From positions 1-35,251 of the forward strand of contig DVJL01000118.1 in the NCBI GenBank assembly GCA_018716805.1: a stretch of 35,251 bases of DNA, written 5' to 3'. This document shows positions 17,706-27,217 of this stretch, piece after piece. Within the stretch, counting starts at the first letter, position 1, and the number at the start of each line of letters is the position of its first letter. Under the pieces are notes generated by a model. It had not been told where the DNA came from, did not search any database, and saw only the letters and a list, made by a program, of their open reading frames with translations. The position numbers were made by a program, and so were the translations under genes. This DNA is from Candidatus Faecivicinus avistercoris. GTDB lineage: Bacteria > Bacillota > Clostridia > Christensenellales > Aristaeellaceae.

Positions 17706-19421
17706 TTAATATTCAGCACTTTTCTGTTTTTTTAGCATTTCCAGCACGACCTTTGTGAATTTTTCGTTTTTGCTCGCGATGTGCAATTTGCCCTGCGCGC
17801 CGTAATAAAGCCTGAGCCGTTCGGAGATATTGTTCAGCCCGATCCCCTGATGATACGCCATGCCGTCCGCGGGCTTGCAGCGTGCGGCTTCGCGGATTCC
17901 CCTTCCGTTGTCGACGACCCGCAGGAAGATCTTTTCCCCTTCGATCCATCCGGAAATTGCTACGATGGGTTTTTCTACTCCGGGCAATCCGTGACAAACG
18001 GCATTTTCGACCAGGGGCTGTAAAATCAATCGGGGAACTTCTTGCTGCATCAACGCTTCGCAGACCTGTATCCGCAGCGAAATCGGGCGTATGCCGCGCA
18101 AATTCTGCATTTGAATGTACTTTTCCACCAAATCCAATTCCTCGGAGACGGTCGAAAACTCCTCGTCGACGGAGAGCGTATTTCGCATAAGCGCGCCAAA
18201 GCACACCACGAGCTCTGCGATTTCCCGGGTCTTGCCCAGTTTTGCCATGGCCTTGATGTCGTTAAGGACGTTGTAGATAAAGTGGGGGCGCATTTGCGCT
18301 TTGAGCAGGTTCAGCTCTGCCGTGGCCAGTATTCGCTGCTTGTCCTGTATTTTTGAGATCAGTTCGCGCACCTGTTCGTTCATTGCGTTGAGATGCTCTC
18401 CGATGCGCACGATCTCCTGAAAATCCCCGCGCATGGGAACATACTTTTCCTGAAACTCGCTGGAGGGTCCCTTTCGGCACACTTCCAGCAGCTGTTCCAT
18501 TTGGCTGGAAATCCGCTTGGAGAGCAAGGCCCCGCTGGTTGCCGCAATTCCCAGCGAGAGCGCGACGATGGCCGCCAGTCCCGCCAGCATTCCAACAATC
18601 AAGGGGCGAATGAATCGATTGTCGGCCGTGATCAGGAGCTTCAGCCCGCTCTCTTCGAGCACCCTGACGCACCCTGAATTTCCGCGGACTTCGCCCTCTG
18701 GAACCTCCAGCATCGCCAGCAGTTCGCGATCCTTGAGGGTCACGCCTTCCTCTATGCGCCCAGTCTGAGAGTAGGCGACGACGTTGTTGCGATCGATTAA
18801 AACGATGTCCGAGATGTAGGCGGAATCGTATTCCGACATCAGGGCTGCCAGGGCTTTTCGCGGAATATCCAGAATCGCATAGCCGTCCCAGCCGTCGTCG
18901 ACCAGCGATTGGCCGATGCTCAGGGCGATCTGCCGGCCATTATAGGAAGTGTACTTTGTCGCCCGCACCGCCTCTCCTGCCTCGCGAGTCCGGCAGAAGA
19001 ATTCGACCTCGCGGTAGGCGGGGAGTTTGTACAAATTGGGAATGGAACCCGTGGAATAGCGAAAGGCGCCGTCTCCGGACAGAAGGTGCAGCTGCAATTC
19101 GTCGTGGTATCCGGTAAGCAGTACGTTCATAAGATTCTGCGCTTCTTTGTCCAGCACGCGGCGCGTGCGCATCTGTTCGACAATTTCTTCGCTTTCCATA
19201 CAGGTGCGCAGCAGATGTGCCCGCTCTCCGATCCAGAGGCTCAGTTCGCTTTCCAGATTGATCGCGCTTGTCTGCAGCCGGCTCAGATTCGATTGCTCCA
19301 AATAGCCTGAAACGGCCGTCATGCAGATGCTGCACGCCAATACCATGGGGATTACCGCGAAAAAGATATATGTAGATCGAATATACTTTCCAAGGCTTCG
19401 ATTTTCCTGCCGGCTGCCCAT
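17706..19421 (-). CDS. Sensor histidine kinase (YesM-like)
   Basis: TM near N-terminus, sensor domain, second TM, LKAQMRPHFIYNVLNDI phosphoacceptor box, LQPLVENAVCHGL, VDNGRGI, GIGLNNISERLRLYYG. Start at 19421 fits the promoter at 19456-19484. Confidence 0.9.
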   Translation of the reverse strand: MGSRQENRSLGKYIRSTYIFFAVIPMVLACSICMTAVSGYLEQSNLSRLQTSAINLESELSLWIGERAHLLRTCMESEEIVEQMRTRRVLDKEAQNLMNVLLTGYHDELQLHLLSGDGAFRYSTGSIPNLYKLPAYREVEFFCRTREAGEAVRATKYTSYNGRQIALSIGQSLVDDGWDGYAILDIPRKALAALMSEYDSAYISDIVLIDRNNVVAYSQTGRIEEGVTLKDRELLAMLEVPEGEVRGNSGCVRVLEESGLKLLITADNRFIRPLIVGMLAGLAAIVALSLGIAATSGALLSKRISSQMEQLLEVCRKGPSSEFQEKYVPMRGDFQEIVRIGEHLNAMNEQVRELISKIQDKQRILATAELNLLKAQMRPHFIYNVLNDIKAMAKLGKTREIAELVVCFGALMRNTLSVDEEFSTVSEELDLVEKYIQMQNLRGIRPISLRIQVCEALMQQEVPRLILQPLVENAVCHGLPGVEKPIVAISGWIEGEKIFLRVVDNGRGIREAARCKPADGMAYHQGIGLNNISERLRLYYGAQGKLHIASKNEKFTKVVLEMLKKQKSAEY

Positions 19422-19455
19422 CGCCTTGCCACCCTTCCCGATGCGTTCTATGTGG

Positions 19456-19484
19456 AATATAACAAAAAAGGGACGTGCTGTCAA
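19456..19484 (-). promoter_or_regulatory. Sigma-70-type promoter of the histidine kinase operon
   Basis: Minus strand TTGACA - 17 bp - TATATT, about 35 nt upstream of the kinase start. Confidence 0.75.
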
Positions 19485-19680
19485 TTTGAATCCGGCTGTG
19501 CGGGGGAAAGGCGTTTGCTCATGCGCGCTCATTCCGGCCGTTTTGACGGAAGACTCCTTGCAATCGGAGATCTCCTCAGAAGGACGGCCATTCAAGCCGG
19601 GCGGTTCGGAGAACGGAAGTTTATAACAAACCTTCGGGATCCTTTGGCGATGCGAATTCTTGACTTAGCGCCGCTAGGGC

Positions 19681-19717
19681 TGCGAATTCTCTGCGAAAGC
19701 GGACGGAAGAGGCGTCG
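19681..19717. repeat. Probable dispersed relative of the 42-bp aro spacer repeat
   Basis: TGCGAATTCTCTGCGAAAGCGGACGGAAGAGGCGTCG; CTGCGAAAGCGGACGGAAG differs at 2 of 19 positions from unit 1 CTGCGAAGGCGGGCGGAAG. Confidence 0.55.
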
Positions 19718-20005
19718 TAATTGTTTGTTTTCTTTATTTTCCCTCCGAAGGGCGGGAAAGCGGACGCGGCGCACGGATGGTTCAGGGGATGCGCGACGGC
19801 ACAGCTGCCGCGCAGATGTCCGATGGCGGGCCGCGCGCTTCGACATCGATCTGCACAAATCAAACGCCCGGCGCCTGATCCGCACTGCGGAGGCAGGTTT
19901 CCGGGCGCTCGCCGCTGAACCGGACATGCAGCTTTTGCTGCATCCGGCGCTTGATTCATGCGCAGGCCATACCGCGAATGCTTTCGATGTATCGTTGCTT
20001 AAAGT

Positions 20006-21004
20006 TCAGCGTTCCAAGCGGCGAACGCTGCCGCGTATGGTCAGGTTGGGGGAACAAATGGTCTTCACACAGTGCGCCAATGGATCGGCAATGCGCTTGA
20101 GCAGGGTTTCGGCGGCATAGGTGCCCATGGTTTTGGAATCGTAGCCGATGCAGGTGATGCTTAAGCCGTCTTCGCTGATGAGCGGCGAATCGTCAAAGCT
20201 GATGATGCTCAAATCCTCCGGGACGCGCCGGCCCAGCTTCGTCAGCTGATGGACGGCGCCGGCAGCCATGTAGTCGTTACCGATATAGGCGGCGGTGTAA
20301 TCCTTTTGGGCCAGCCAGTTCGCAAATTCCTTTCCGCATTCCCGGGACAGATCGCCAAATACGATGCTGTCGTCGGGCAAGGTCAGGCCGTTGTCCTGCA
20401 TGGCGTGCTGGAAGCCGCGCAGCCGGTCCTCGACGGCGGAGGAGGTTTGGGGCCCCGCCAGATGGGCGATGCGCCGGTGTCCATTCTCCATCAGGTGTTG
20501 CGCCGCGAGATAGCCGCCGCGGTAATTGTCGATTCTCACCACGTCCAGGTCGAGGGATCGGATGTATCGGTTGACCAGCACGACGGGAATGCTGGCGTGG
20601 GACAGAAATTCGACCAGTTCCTTGCTTTCCACCACCGTAATCAGCACGATGCCGGCATAATAATTCTCGTGCGCGCTGCGAATGACTTCCATTTCCTTCT
20701 TCGTGTCGTAATGGCTGTTGCAGAGCACGATGGAGTAGCCGTGTGCGGCCAGCACATCGGACAGTCCCACGATGATGTTGGCGAAAAATTCCTTGCAGAT
20801 GTCGCCGACGACCACGAGCACCATCTTTGACAGCGCGCCCTTGCCCAGAAACAGGTTTTCGGTATCGGTAATGCCCAGCTCCAGCATGGCGTTGCGAATG
20901 CGTTTGAGCGTTTCAGGGCGCACCTTCGCGCTGTGGGTCAGCGCCCGGGAGACGGTTGCGAAGGAAACGCCGGCCTTTTCTGCGATTAGCTTTTGTGGAA
21001 TCAT
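20006..21004 (-). CDS. LacI-family transcriptional regulator
   Basis: MIPQKLIAEKAGVSFATVSRALTHSAKVRPETLKRIRNAMLELGI HTH; periplasmic-binding-like effector domain. Confidence 0.92.
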   Translation of the reverse strand: MIPQKLIAEKAGVSFATVSRALTHSAKVRPETLKRIRNAMLELGITDTENLFLGKGALSKMVLVVVGDICKEFFANIIVGLSDVLAAHGYSIVLCNSHYDTKKEMEVIRSAHENYYAGIVLITVVESKELVEFLSHASIPVVLVNRYIRSLDLDVVRIDNYRGGYLAAQHLMENGHRRIAHLAGPQTSSAVEDRLRGFQHAMQDNGLTLPDDSIVFGDLSRECGKEFANWLAQKDYTAAYIGNDYMAAGAVHQLTKLGRRVPEDLSIISFDDSPLISEDGLSITCIGYDSKTMGTYAAETLLKRIADPLAHCVKTICSPNLTIRGSVRRLER

Positions 21005-21038
21005 GGTTTGTGCCTCCTTCCGATCGCTTCTCGCTAAA

Positions 21039-21067
21039 ATCATAGCGCAATTTGCCCGCATTTTCAA
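21039..21067 (-). promoter_or_regulatory. Promoter of the LacI-family regulator
   Basis: Minus strand TTGAAA - 17 bp - TATGAT. Confidence 0.7.
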
Positions 21068-21084
21068 GAGTTTTGGATTCATTT

Positions 21085-21119
21085 TGAAATTCTTGAAATT
21101 TATGAAATTGGATTGAAAC
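21085..21119. promoter_or_regulatory. Closely spaced TGAAAt repeats in the divergent intergenic region, candidate operator
   Basis: TGAAAT/T/T/C starts at 21085, 21094, 21103 and 21114 (steps 9, 9, 11 bp). Confidence 0.45.
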
Positions 21120-21142
21120 TGCGCCGGCTTCCATGGTATGAT
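21113..21142 (+). promoter_or_regulatory. Promoter of the beta-propeller/aldolase/ABC operon
   Basis: TTGAAA - 18 bp - TATGAT. Confidence 0.6.
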
Positions 21143-21251
21143 TGAGCCGAACCTGCAGCAGCCGCTCTTTCGCAATTTTGAATGTAGAAGACCCTTTGAA
21201 GCCGGTGATTTTGGAAAAAGAAATCTGCTGAATTGATGAGGTGGAAAGCGC

Positions 21252-22682
21252 ATGATTCACGACATTGGACACCGCCGTGAACTCCTGGTGGACGATTATT
21301 TGATCGACGCCGCCCGAACAACCACCCGAGAAGCGCTGCATCATCCGGTGCGCCGCGAGCGGGTGCTGACGAACGACGCGCCGTGGGAGGCCGATGGCTG
21401 GGTGTATTATACGGTGCTGCGCGATGGGGATTTGTTCCGAATGTACTACCTGTGCTTCCCGATGTACGACGAGAAGCGAATGAAGCACGATCCGGCCTTT
21501 CACCATGTGTGCTATGCCGAGAGCCGGGACGGCGTGAACTGGGAGAAGCCCCGGTTGGGAATCTGTGAGATTGATGGGAAGCGCGAAAATAACGTCGTCG
21601 CCATTACCGATACCATGGATGCCTTTCACGTGTTCATCGATAAAAATCCGGCCTGTCCGCCCGGCGAGCGCTATAAGGCCGTCTATACCAAGCCGGGGCG
21701 GCAGCTGTGGTGCAAGACCAGCGCCGACGGCATCCACTTTTCCGAGGGATGGATGCTGACGGATAGAGGATGTTTTGATTCACACAACACGGCTTTTTGG
21801 GACGAACGATTGCAGACTTACGTCTGCTATGCCCGCGATTTCCATGCCGCCGCAGATGGCGAGCGCATCCGCGACATCCGCCGCATGGAATCGCCAGATT
21901 TCCGGCATTGGTCTGAACCGGAGCGAATTCGATATCTCGATTCCCCTTATGACTTTCATATGTACACCAACGGAATCCAGCCGTACTTCCGCGCACCCCA
22001 CCTGTATGTGGCGCTGCCGGCGAGATACACCGAACGGAGGGCGTGGACGGCAAACTACGATCGCCTCTGCGGCGCGGAACACCGAAGGTGGTTGATGCAG
22101 CTCCATCCCCGCTATGGCCTGGCCGTGACCGATGGGTTGTTCATGTCGTCTCGGGATGGCCGGAATTTCCGCCGGTGGAACGAGGCGTTTCTGAGACCTG
22201 GCGCGGAAAGCCCGAAGCGATGGATTTACGGGGACTGTTATGCCTCCTACGGCCTGCTGCCCACGGCCACGGGCGTAGAGGGGGAAGCGCCCGAGCTCTC
22301 CTTTTATGCCAGCGCCAACGATTGGTCGGGCACGCCGGTGCAGGTCTTTCGCTATACCCTGCGCATGGATGGCTTTGTCAGCCAAGGCGCGGATTACGCG
22401 GGTGGAACGATGGTCACGCAGCCGCTTCGGTTCGACGGCGACGCGCTAACGCTGAATTTTGCGACTTCTGCCGCCGGAAGCCTTCGGGTTTTGCTGGAGG
22501 ATGAGGGGGGAACGCCCATATCCGGGTATGACAGCGGAGAACTGTTCGGCGATTCAATCGATCGCGTCGTGGATTTTGAGCGGCCGCTCGCCGCGCTGCG
22601 GGGCATGCCGGTGCGAATGCGCGTGGAGATGCGCGACGCCGAGCTCTATGCCTTTGCATTTCCAATTCGACAGGGCCGGTAA
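21252..22682 (+). CDS. Uncharacterised beta-propeller protein, GH32/GH43-like glycosidase superfamily
   Basis: RRELLVDDYLID N-terminal motif, repeated propeller-like segments (YAESRDGVNWEKP, KTSADGIHFSEG, MSSRDGRNFRRW). Confidence 0.55.
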   Translation: MIHDIGHRRELLVDDYLIDAARTTTREALHHPVRRERVLTNDAPWEADGWVYYTVLRDGDLFRMYYLCFPMYDEKRMKHDPAFHHVCYAESRDGVNWEKPRLGICEIDGKRENNVVAITDTMDAFHVFIDKNPACPPGERYKAVYTKPGRQLWCKTSADGIHFSEGWMLTDRGCFDSHNTAFWDERLQTYVCYARDFHAAADGERIRDIRRMESPDFRHWSEPERIRYLDSPYDFHMYTNGIQPYFRAPHLYVALPARYTERRAWTANYDRLCGAEHRRWLMQLHPRYGLAVTDGLFMSSRDGRNFRRWNEAFLRPGAESPKRWIYGDCYASYGLLPTATGVEGEAPELSFYASANDWSGTPVQVFRYTLRMDGFVSQGADYAGGTMVTQPLRFDGDALTLNFATSAAGSLRVLLEDEGGTPISGYDSGELFGDSIDRVVDFERPLAALRGMPVRMRVEMRDAELYAFAFPIRQGR

Positions 22683-22710
22683 ACGGCCGCTTTAAGGAGG
22701 ACAGCGGGAT

Positions 22711-23517
22711 ATGGGAAATACTTTTCGAATGGCATTGAATTCCGGAAGACGGCTGCTGGGTACGCACGTCAATCTGGTGGATTACCGCACCTGTGAGATG
22801 CTGGGCGCCGTCGGATTCGACTACCTTTGGATCGACATGGAGCATATTTCCACCGACTTTCACGATATGGAACGGCATCTGATCGCGGCAAAGGCAGCGG
22901 GTACGCCGTGCCTGGTGCGCGTGACGTGGAACGATATTCCCAACATCAAGCGCGTGCTGGAAGCCGGGCCGGACGCCATCGTGGTGCCGATGGTCAACAG
23001 CGTAGAGGAGGCGCGCCGCGCCATCGATACCTGCATCTATCCGCCCGAGGGGCGCCGGGGATTTGGGCCGTGCCGCGCGATTCGATACGGCATCGATAGC
23101 GCCCGGGAGTACATCCACCATGCCAGCAAGGAGCTGTGCCGGTTCGTGCAGGTGGAGACGCGGGAGGCGGTAGAATGCATGGAGAAGATCGCAGAGATCC
23201 CCTATCTGGATGGATTCATCATCGGCCCCATGGATCTGAGCGGATCCGTGGGAGAGCTGGGGCAGTCGCCCAATGGCGTGGAGGCGAACCGATTGATCGA
23301 AACGGCGATCCGGAAGGCGCATGCCTGCGGCAAGCCCATTGGGATTTCGACGGGGGCGGATAACGCCGAAGAATTGGCGCATTGGATGAGCATGGGGGTG
23401 GACTTCCTCTCCGCGAGCACGGATATGTGGGGAATTATCAAGAGCGCTCGGGAACTGCTGGAGCGGATGGAGGCCATTTCTGTGCGGTATCCCCGCTGCA
23501 GTGGAGGCCAGCCATGA
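22711..23517 (+). CDS. HpcH/HpaI-family aldolase (2-keto-3-deoxy-sugar-acid aldolase-like)
   Basis: FDYLWIDMEH, PCLVRVTWND, DAIVVPMVNSVEEARRAI, FIIGPMDLSGSVG. Confidence 0.88.
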   Translation: MGNTFRMALNSGRRLLGTHVNLVDYRTCEMLGAVGFDYLWIDMEHISTDFHDMERHLIAAKAAGTPCLVRVTWNDIPNIKRVLEAGPDAIVVPMVNSVEEARRAIDTCIYPPEGRRGFGPCRAIRYGIDSAREYIHHASKELCRFVQVETREAVECMEKIAEIPYLDGFIIGPMDLSGSVGELGQSPNGVEANRLIETAIRKAHACGKPIGISTGADNAEELAHWMSMGVDFLSASTDMWGIIKSARELLERMEAISVRYPRCSGGQP

Positions 23518-24449
23518 ATCGCCGGAGCGGAAACAGCGGGCTCCTGCGAGGTCTTGGCAGGGACGTCCGCCGGGATTGGCAGCTGTATCTCTTTCTGGCG
23601 CCCGCGATTCTGATTGTCCTGTTCTTCAAATACGTGCCCATCTATGGGCTGCAGATTGCATTCCGGGATTTCAAGCCGACGCGCGGCATCTGGGACAGTG
23701 CCTGGGTGGGCATGAAGTGGTTTGAACGATTTTTCCAATCGCCGAATCTGTGGGTGTATGTGCGCAATACGCTGGTGCTTTCCGTGCTGGGCGTGTTGAT
23801 CGCATTTCCATTGAAGATCCTGCTTGCGCTGATCCTGAACGAAATCCGCATGCCGCGGTATAAGAAGTTCGTGCAGACCGTGACCTATGCCCCTTATTTT
23901 ATTTCGATCACCGTGTTGGTCAGCATGGTCAACTTGATGCTCCAGAAGGATACGGGCGTGCTGACCCAGTTTTTTGAAGGGTTTGGCATCCCCGCAGGGG
24001 ACTGGCTGACGAGCGTGAAGGCGTTTCCGTGGCTGTATGTGGTTTCGGGCATGTGGCAGCAGACGGGCTGGGGTGCGGTGATCTTTCTGGCGGCGCTGGC
24101 CGGCGTGGACCCGCAGCTGCACGAGGCGGCGATGATCGACGGCGCGACGCGCCTGCAGCGCATCTGGCATGTAAACCTGCCCAGCATATTGCCCACCATA
24201 ACCATCATGCTGATTTTGCAGATGGGCACGCTGATGAGCGTAGGGCATGACAAGGCGCTTCTGATGCAAAACGCGCTGAATCTGGAGGCGAGCGAGCTGA
24301 TTTCCACCTATGTGTACAAGATCGGACTGCAAAAGGCTCAATACAGCCTGTCCGCCGCGGTGGGAATGGTGAATTCCCTGGTCAACGTGGCGCTGATGCT
24401 GACGATGAATTGGATCGTGAAGAAGATGGGGCAGGTGACAGCCGTATGA
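23514..24449 (+). CDS. ABC transporter permease (LplB/YteP-like)
   Basis: WQLYLFLAPAILIVLFFKYVPIYGLQIAFRDF; EAAMIDGATRLQRIWHVNLP EAA loop; ATGA overlap with the aldolase. Confidence 0.92.
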   Translation: MNRRSGNSGLLRGLGRDVRRDWQLYLFLAPAILIVLFFKYVPIYGLQIAFRDFKPTRGIWDSAWVGMKWFERFFQSPNLWVYVRNTLVLSVLGVLIAFPLKILLALILNEIRMPRYKKFVQTVTYAPYFISITVLVSMVNLMLQKDTGVLTQFFEGFGIPAGDWLTSVKAFPWLYVVSGMWQQTGWGAVIFLAALAGVDPQLHEAAMIDGATRLQRIWHVNLPSILPTITIMLILQMGTLMSVGHDKALLMQNALNLEASELISTYVYKIGLQKAQYSLSAAVGMVNSLVNVALMLTMNWIVKKMGQVTAV

Positions 24450-25357
24450 TCCGGTACAAACGCCGCAATCTGGAGTCCCGCGACGACCGCATCGTGGACG
24501 CGGTGGTGATGGTCATTACCGTGATCGCGCTGGTGATCGTGCTGTATCCGCTCATATTCGTGCTGTCGGCCTCCATCAGCGAGCCGATGGAGGTGGTGGC
24601 TGGCAATGTACGCCTGTGGCCGGTCGGATTTACGCTGGAGGGTTACAGGCGCATCCTGGAGTATTCGCTGATCTGGAAGGGGTATTTGAACACGATATTG
24701 TATACGCTGGGGAGCGTTGTGGTGTCGTTGGTGGCCACGATTCCCGCGGCTTATGCGCTTTCCCGGAAAAACCTGCGGGGACGCGGACTGTTTACCGCTA
24801 TTTTTGCCTTTACGATGTTTTTTAACGCGGGGCTGGTGCCCACCTATCTGGCGGTACAGAGCTATGGGATGCTGAATACGTTTTGGCCGCTGCTCCTCGA
24901 AGGGGCGGTGACGATGAACAACCTGATCGTGGTGCGCACTTATTTTCACACGTCGATTCCCTATGATCTGTCAGAGGCGGCGTTCATCGATGGGTGCAGC
25001 GATTTCAAACTGTTCTTCCAGATCATGCTGCCGCTGGCCAAGCCCGTCGTAACGGTAATCGCGCTGTACGCGGCCGTGGCCCAGTGGAACAGCTACTTCA
25101 ACCCGCTGATCTATTTGACCGATTCGGCAAAGTACCCGTTGCAGGTGCATCTGCGCAATATCCTGCTGATGGGAGAGACGCAGGAGATTATGGGTTCGGA
25201 TCCGGAGGAACTGGCCGATATGGTTCGGCTGCGCCAGCTGAGAGAATCCATGAAGTACGGGCTGATCGTCATCTCGGCGCTGCCCATGCTGTGCGTCTAT
25301 CCGTTCTTACAGCGATTCTTTATGAAAGGGATCCTGCTCGGCTCCATCAAGGGATGA
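24446..25357 (+). CDS. ABC transporter permease (YtcP-like)
   Basis: LYPLIFVLSASISEP, EAAFIDGCSDFKLFFQIMLPLAKP; C-terminal FMKGILLGSIKG; ATGA overlap. Confidence 0.92.
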   Translation: MIRYKRRNLESRDDRIVDAVVMVITVIALVIVLYPLIFVLSASISEPMEVVAGNVRLWPVGFTLEGYRRILEYSLIWKGYLNTILYTLGSVVVSLVATIPAAYALSRKNLRGRGLFTAIFAFTMFFNAGLVPTYLAVQSYGMLNTFWPLLLEGAVTMNNLIVVRTYFHTSIPYDLSEAAFIDGCSDFKLFFQIMLPLAKPVVTVIALYAAVAQWNSYFNPLIYLTDSAKYPLQVHLRNILLMGETQEIMGSDPEELADMVRLRQLRESMKYGLIVISALPMLCVYPFLQRFFMKGILLGSIKG

Positions 25358-25463
25358 TGAGAGCCTGCCGCGCTGGCAAAAGGGGGGAGAGGAGAGACCT
25401 TGCGGGCGAAAAAGGGCCGGTTCCAGAGAGGTAATTCAACTTAGTGAAAGGAGATATCACCCC

Positions 25464-27131
25464 ATGAAACGCATGTTGTCCCTGATTCTGGCGCTGATGC
25501 TGGGCGCTGCCTTTGCCGGCGCATTTGCACAGGAGGAGCTGTCTGAGTATAGCCAGGCGATCGATCTGTCTGTCGACTACCCCATCTTTACCCAGGACGA
25601 CATTTCCTTCCCGCTCGTAGAGGAACCCATTGCGATTAGCGTCATGTTCCCGCGCTCGGCCAACCATGCCGAAGACTTCAGCGATATCTGGTGGACGCAA
25701 CACGTCGCAGAACTGACGGGCATCACGTTTGATTTCACGCTCATTGAAAGCGACGTGTGGGAAGAGCGCAAAAACCTGGCGTTTGTGTCGGGGGATTATC
25801 CCGAGATGTTCTTTACGGGCATTACTTCTTCCGACGAACTGACCTATGGTTACGAGGGCAAGCTGCTCGACCTGAAGCCGCTCATCGAGCAGTATGCGCC
25901 CAACATCGTCGAACTGTACAAGGCGTTCCCGGATGTCGTCAAGGGGACGATGCACGAAAATGGCGCCATCTATGTCCTGCCCATGATCTCGTATGCGCCC
26001 CGCAGCTCCAATCCCTCCTGCATATTGGTGAATTCCGATTGGCTGGAGGCCGTCGGCCAGGAGATCCCGACGGACACGGAATCCCTGTATCAGCTCCTCA
26101 AGGCATTTAAGGAGCAGGATCCCAACGGCAACGGCGAGGCCGACGAGATCCCCACGACGCTGCGCGCCACGGACGCCACGGGCAATCCCATTAACGATTA
26201 CATCCTGTATGCCTTCGGGTTTACGGATATGACCAACGATGTGATCGACGGCCAGTATGTATTCGTTCCCGCGCAGGAGAATTATCGCGCATACGTCGAA
26301 TACATGCACCGCCTCTATTCTGAGGGACTGCTGGATGCCGATTACTTTACCCAGGACACCATGGAGATGGAGGCGAAGCTGGCCGATGAGCGGGTGGGCG
26401 TGACCACCAACAGCATGACGGCGCTTGTGGAGGACTACGAAAACTACATTGCGGTGCCCGCATTGACCAGCCCCGTTCACACCGAAGCGGTCTGGCCGAT
26501 GACCAGCATCAACTATCAGCGCGACGTCGCTTGCATGGCGCTGACCGATAAGTGCTCCGAGGAGGCCGCCATCGCGGCGATCAAGTTCGCCAATTATCTC
26601 GTGACCACAGAGGGCTCTTTGGCGGCGCGCCTCGGCCCCTCTCAGGCGGAGAGCGATGCTGGATACGGCTATACCTACGAATCCATCGAAAACAAGCATG
26701 CTTACGGCGCCACCCGCGCCTATCCGGAGGAGTATTCCAGCTATTACAACTTCCGCATGAGCCAGACGCCCATGAATCTGCCCGCCTATATCAATCCCCT
26801 GGTGGACGACGTGGTGGTCGGCAGCGATGACAAGAACAACTGGACCACAACGCTCTGGGCGGATTCGGGGATCTACGATGTCTCCCGGCCGATCTTTGAC
26901 CTGCAGTGCACTTTTACGGAGGACGAGCAGACCGACCTCGCCTATTATCAGGAGCTGATCGGCTACGCGACTTCGGCCCGCGCGAAGTTCATCACCGGAG
27001 AGGTCGAATTGAACGACGAAACCTGGGCGGACTATCTTTCCGATTTGGAAGCCTACGGACTGTCGGATTATTCGGCGCTGTGCCAGACTGCCTACGAGCG
27101 CTATCTGTCCCTGCCGGATACCATCGGTTAG
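25464..27131 (+). CDS. Large ABC transporter solute-binding protein (LplA-like)
   Basis: Signal peptide MKRMLSLILALMLGAAFAGAFA; EQDPNGNGEADEIPTTLR; follows the permease pair. Confidence 0.85.
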   Translation: MKRMLSLILALMLGAAFAGAFAQEELSEYSQAIDLSVDYPIFTQDDISFPLVEEPIAISVMFPRSANHAEDFSDIWWTQHVAELTGITFDFTLIESDVWEERKNLAFVSGDYPEMFFTGITSSDELTYGYEGKLLDLKPLIEQYAPNIVELYKAFPDVVKGTMHENGAIYVLPMISYAPRSSNPSCILVNSDWLEAVGQEIPTDTESLYQLLKAFKEQDPNGNGEADEIPTTLRATDATGNPINDYILYAFGFTDMTNDVIDGQYVFVPAQENYRAYVEYMHRLYSEGLLDADYFTQDTMEMEAKLADERVGVTTNSMTALVEDYENYIAVPALTSPVHTEAVWPMTSINYQRDVACMALTDKCSEEAAIAAIKFANYLVTTEGSLAARLGPSQAESDAGYGYTYESIENKHAYGATRAYPEEYSSYYNFRMSQTPMNLPAYINPLVDDVVVGSDDKNNWTTTLWADSGIYDVSRPIFDLQCTFTEDEQTDLAYYQELIGYATSARAKFITGEVELNDETWADYLSDLEAYGLSDYSALCQTAYERYLSLPDTIG

Positions 27132-27151
27132 AGTGGGAAATTTACGGTTTT

Positions 27152-27189
27152 GCGGCTGCTGCTCCAGCGTGGAGGGCAGCCGCTTTTTT
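27152..27189 (+). terminator. Rho-independent terminator of operon 2
   Basis: GCGGCTGC...CTCC/GGAG...GCAGCCGC then TTTTTT. Confidence 0.88.
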
Positions 27190-27217
27190 GATTGTGGATT
27201 TCTCCCGCGTCCCTCCT

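Noticed and set aside
19452-20120. 222-aa plus-strand ORF across the kinase-LacI gap
   Set aside because: Arg/Ala-rich, overlaps the kinase promoter and the LacI C-terminus, no recognisable motif or RBS.
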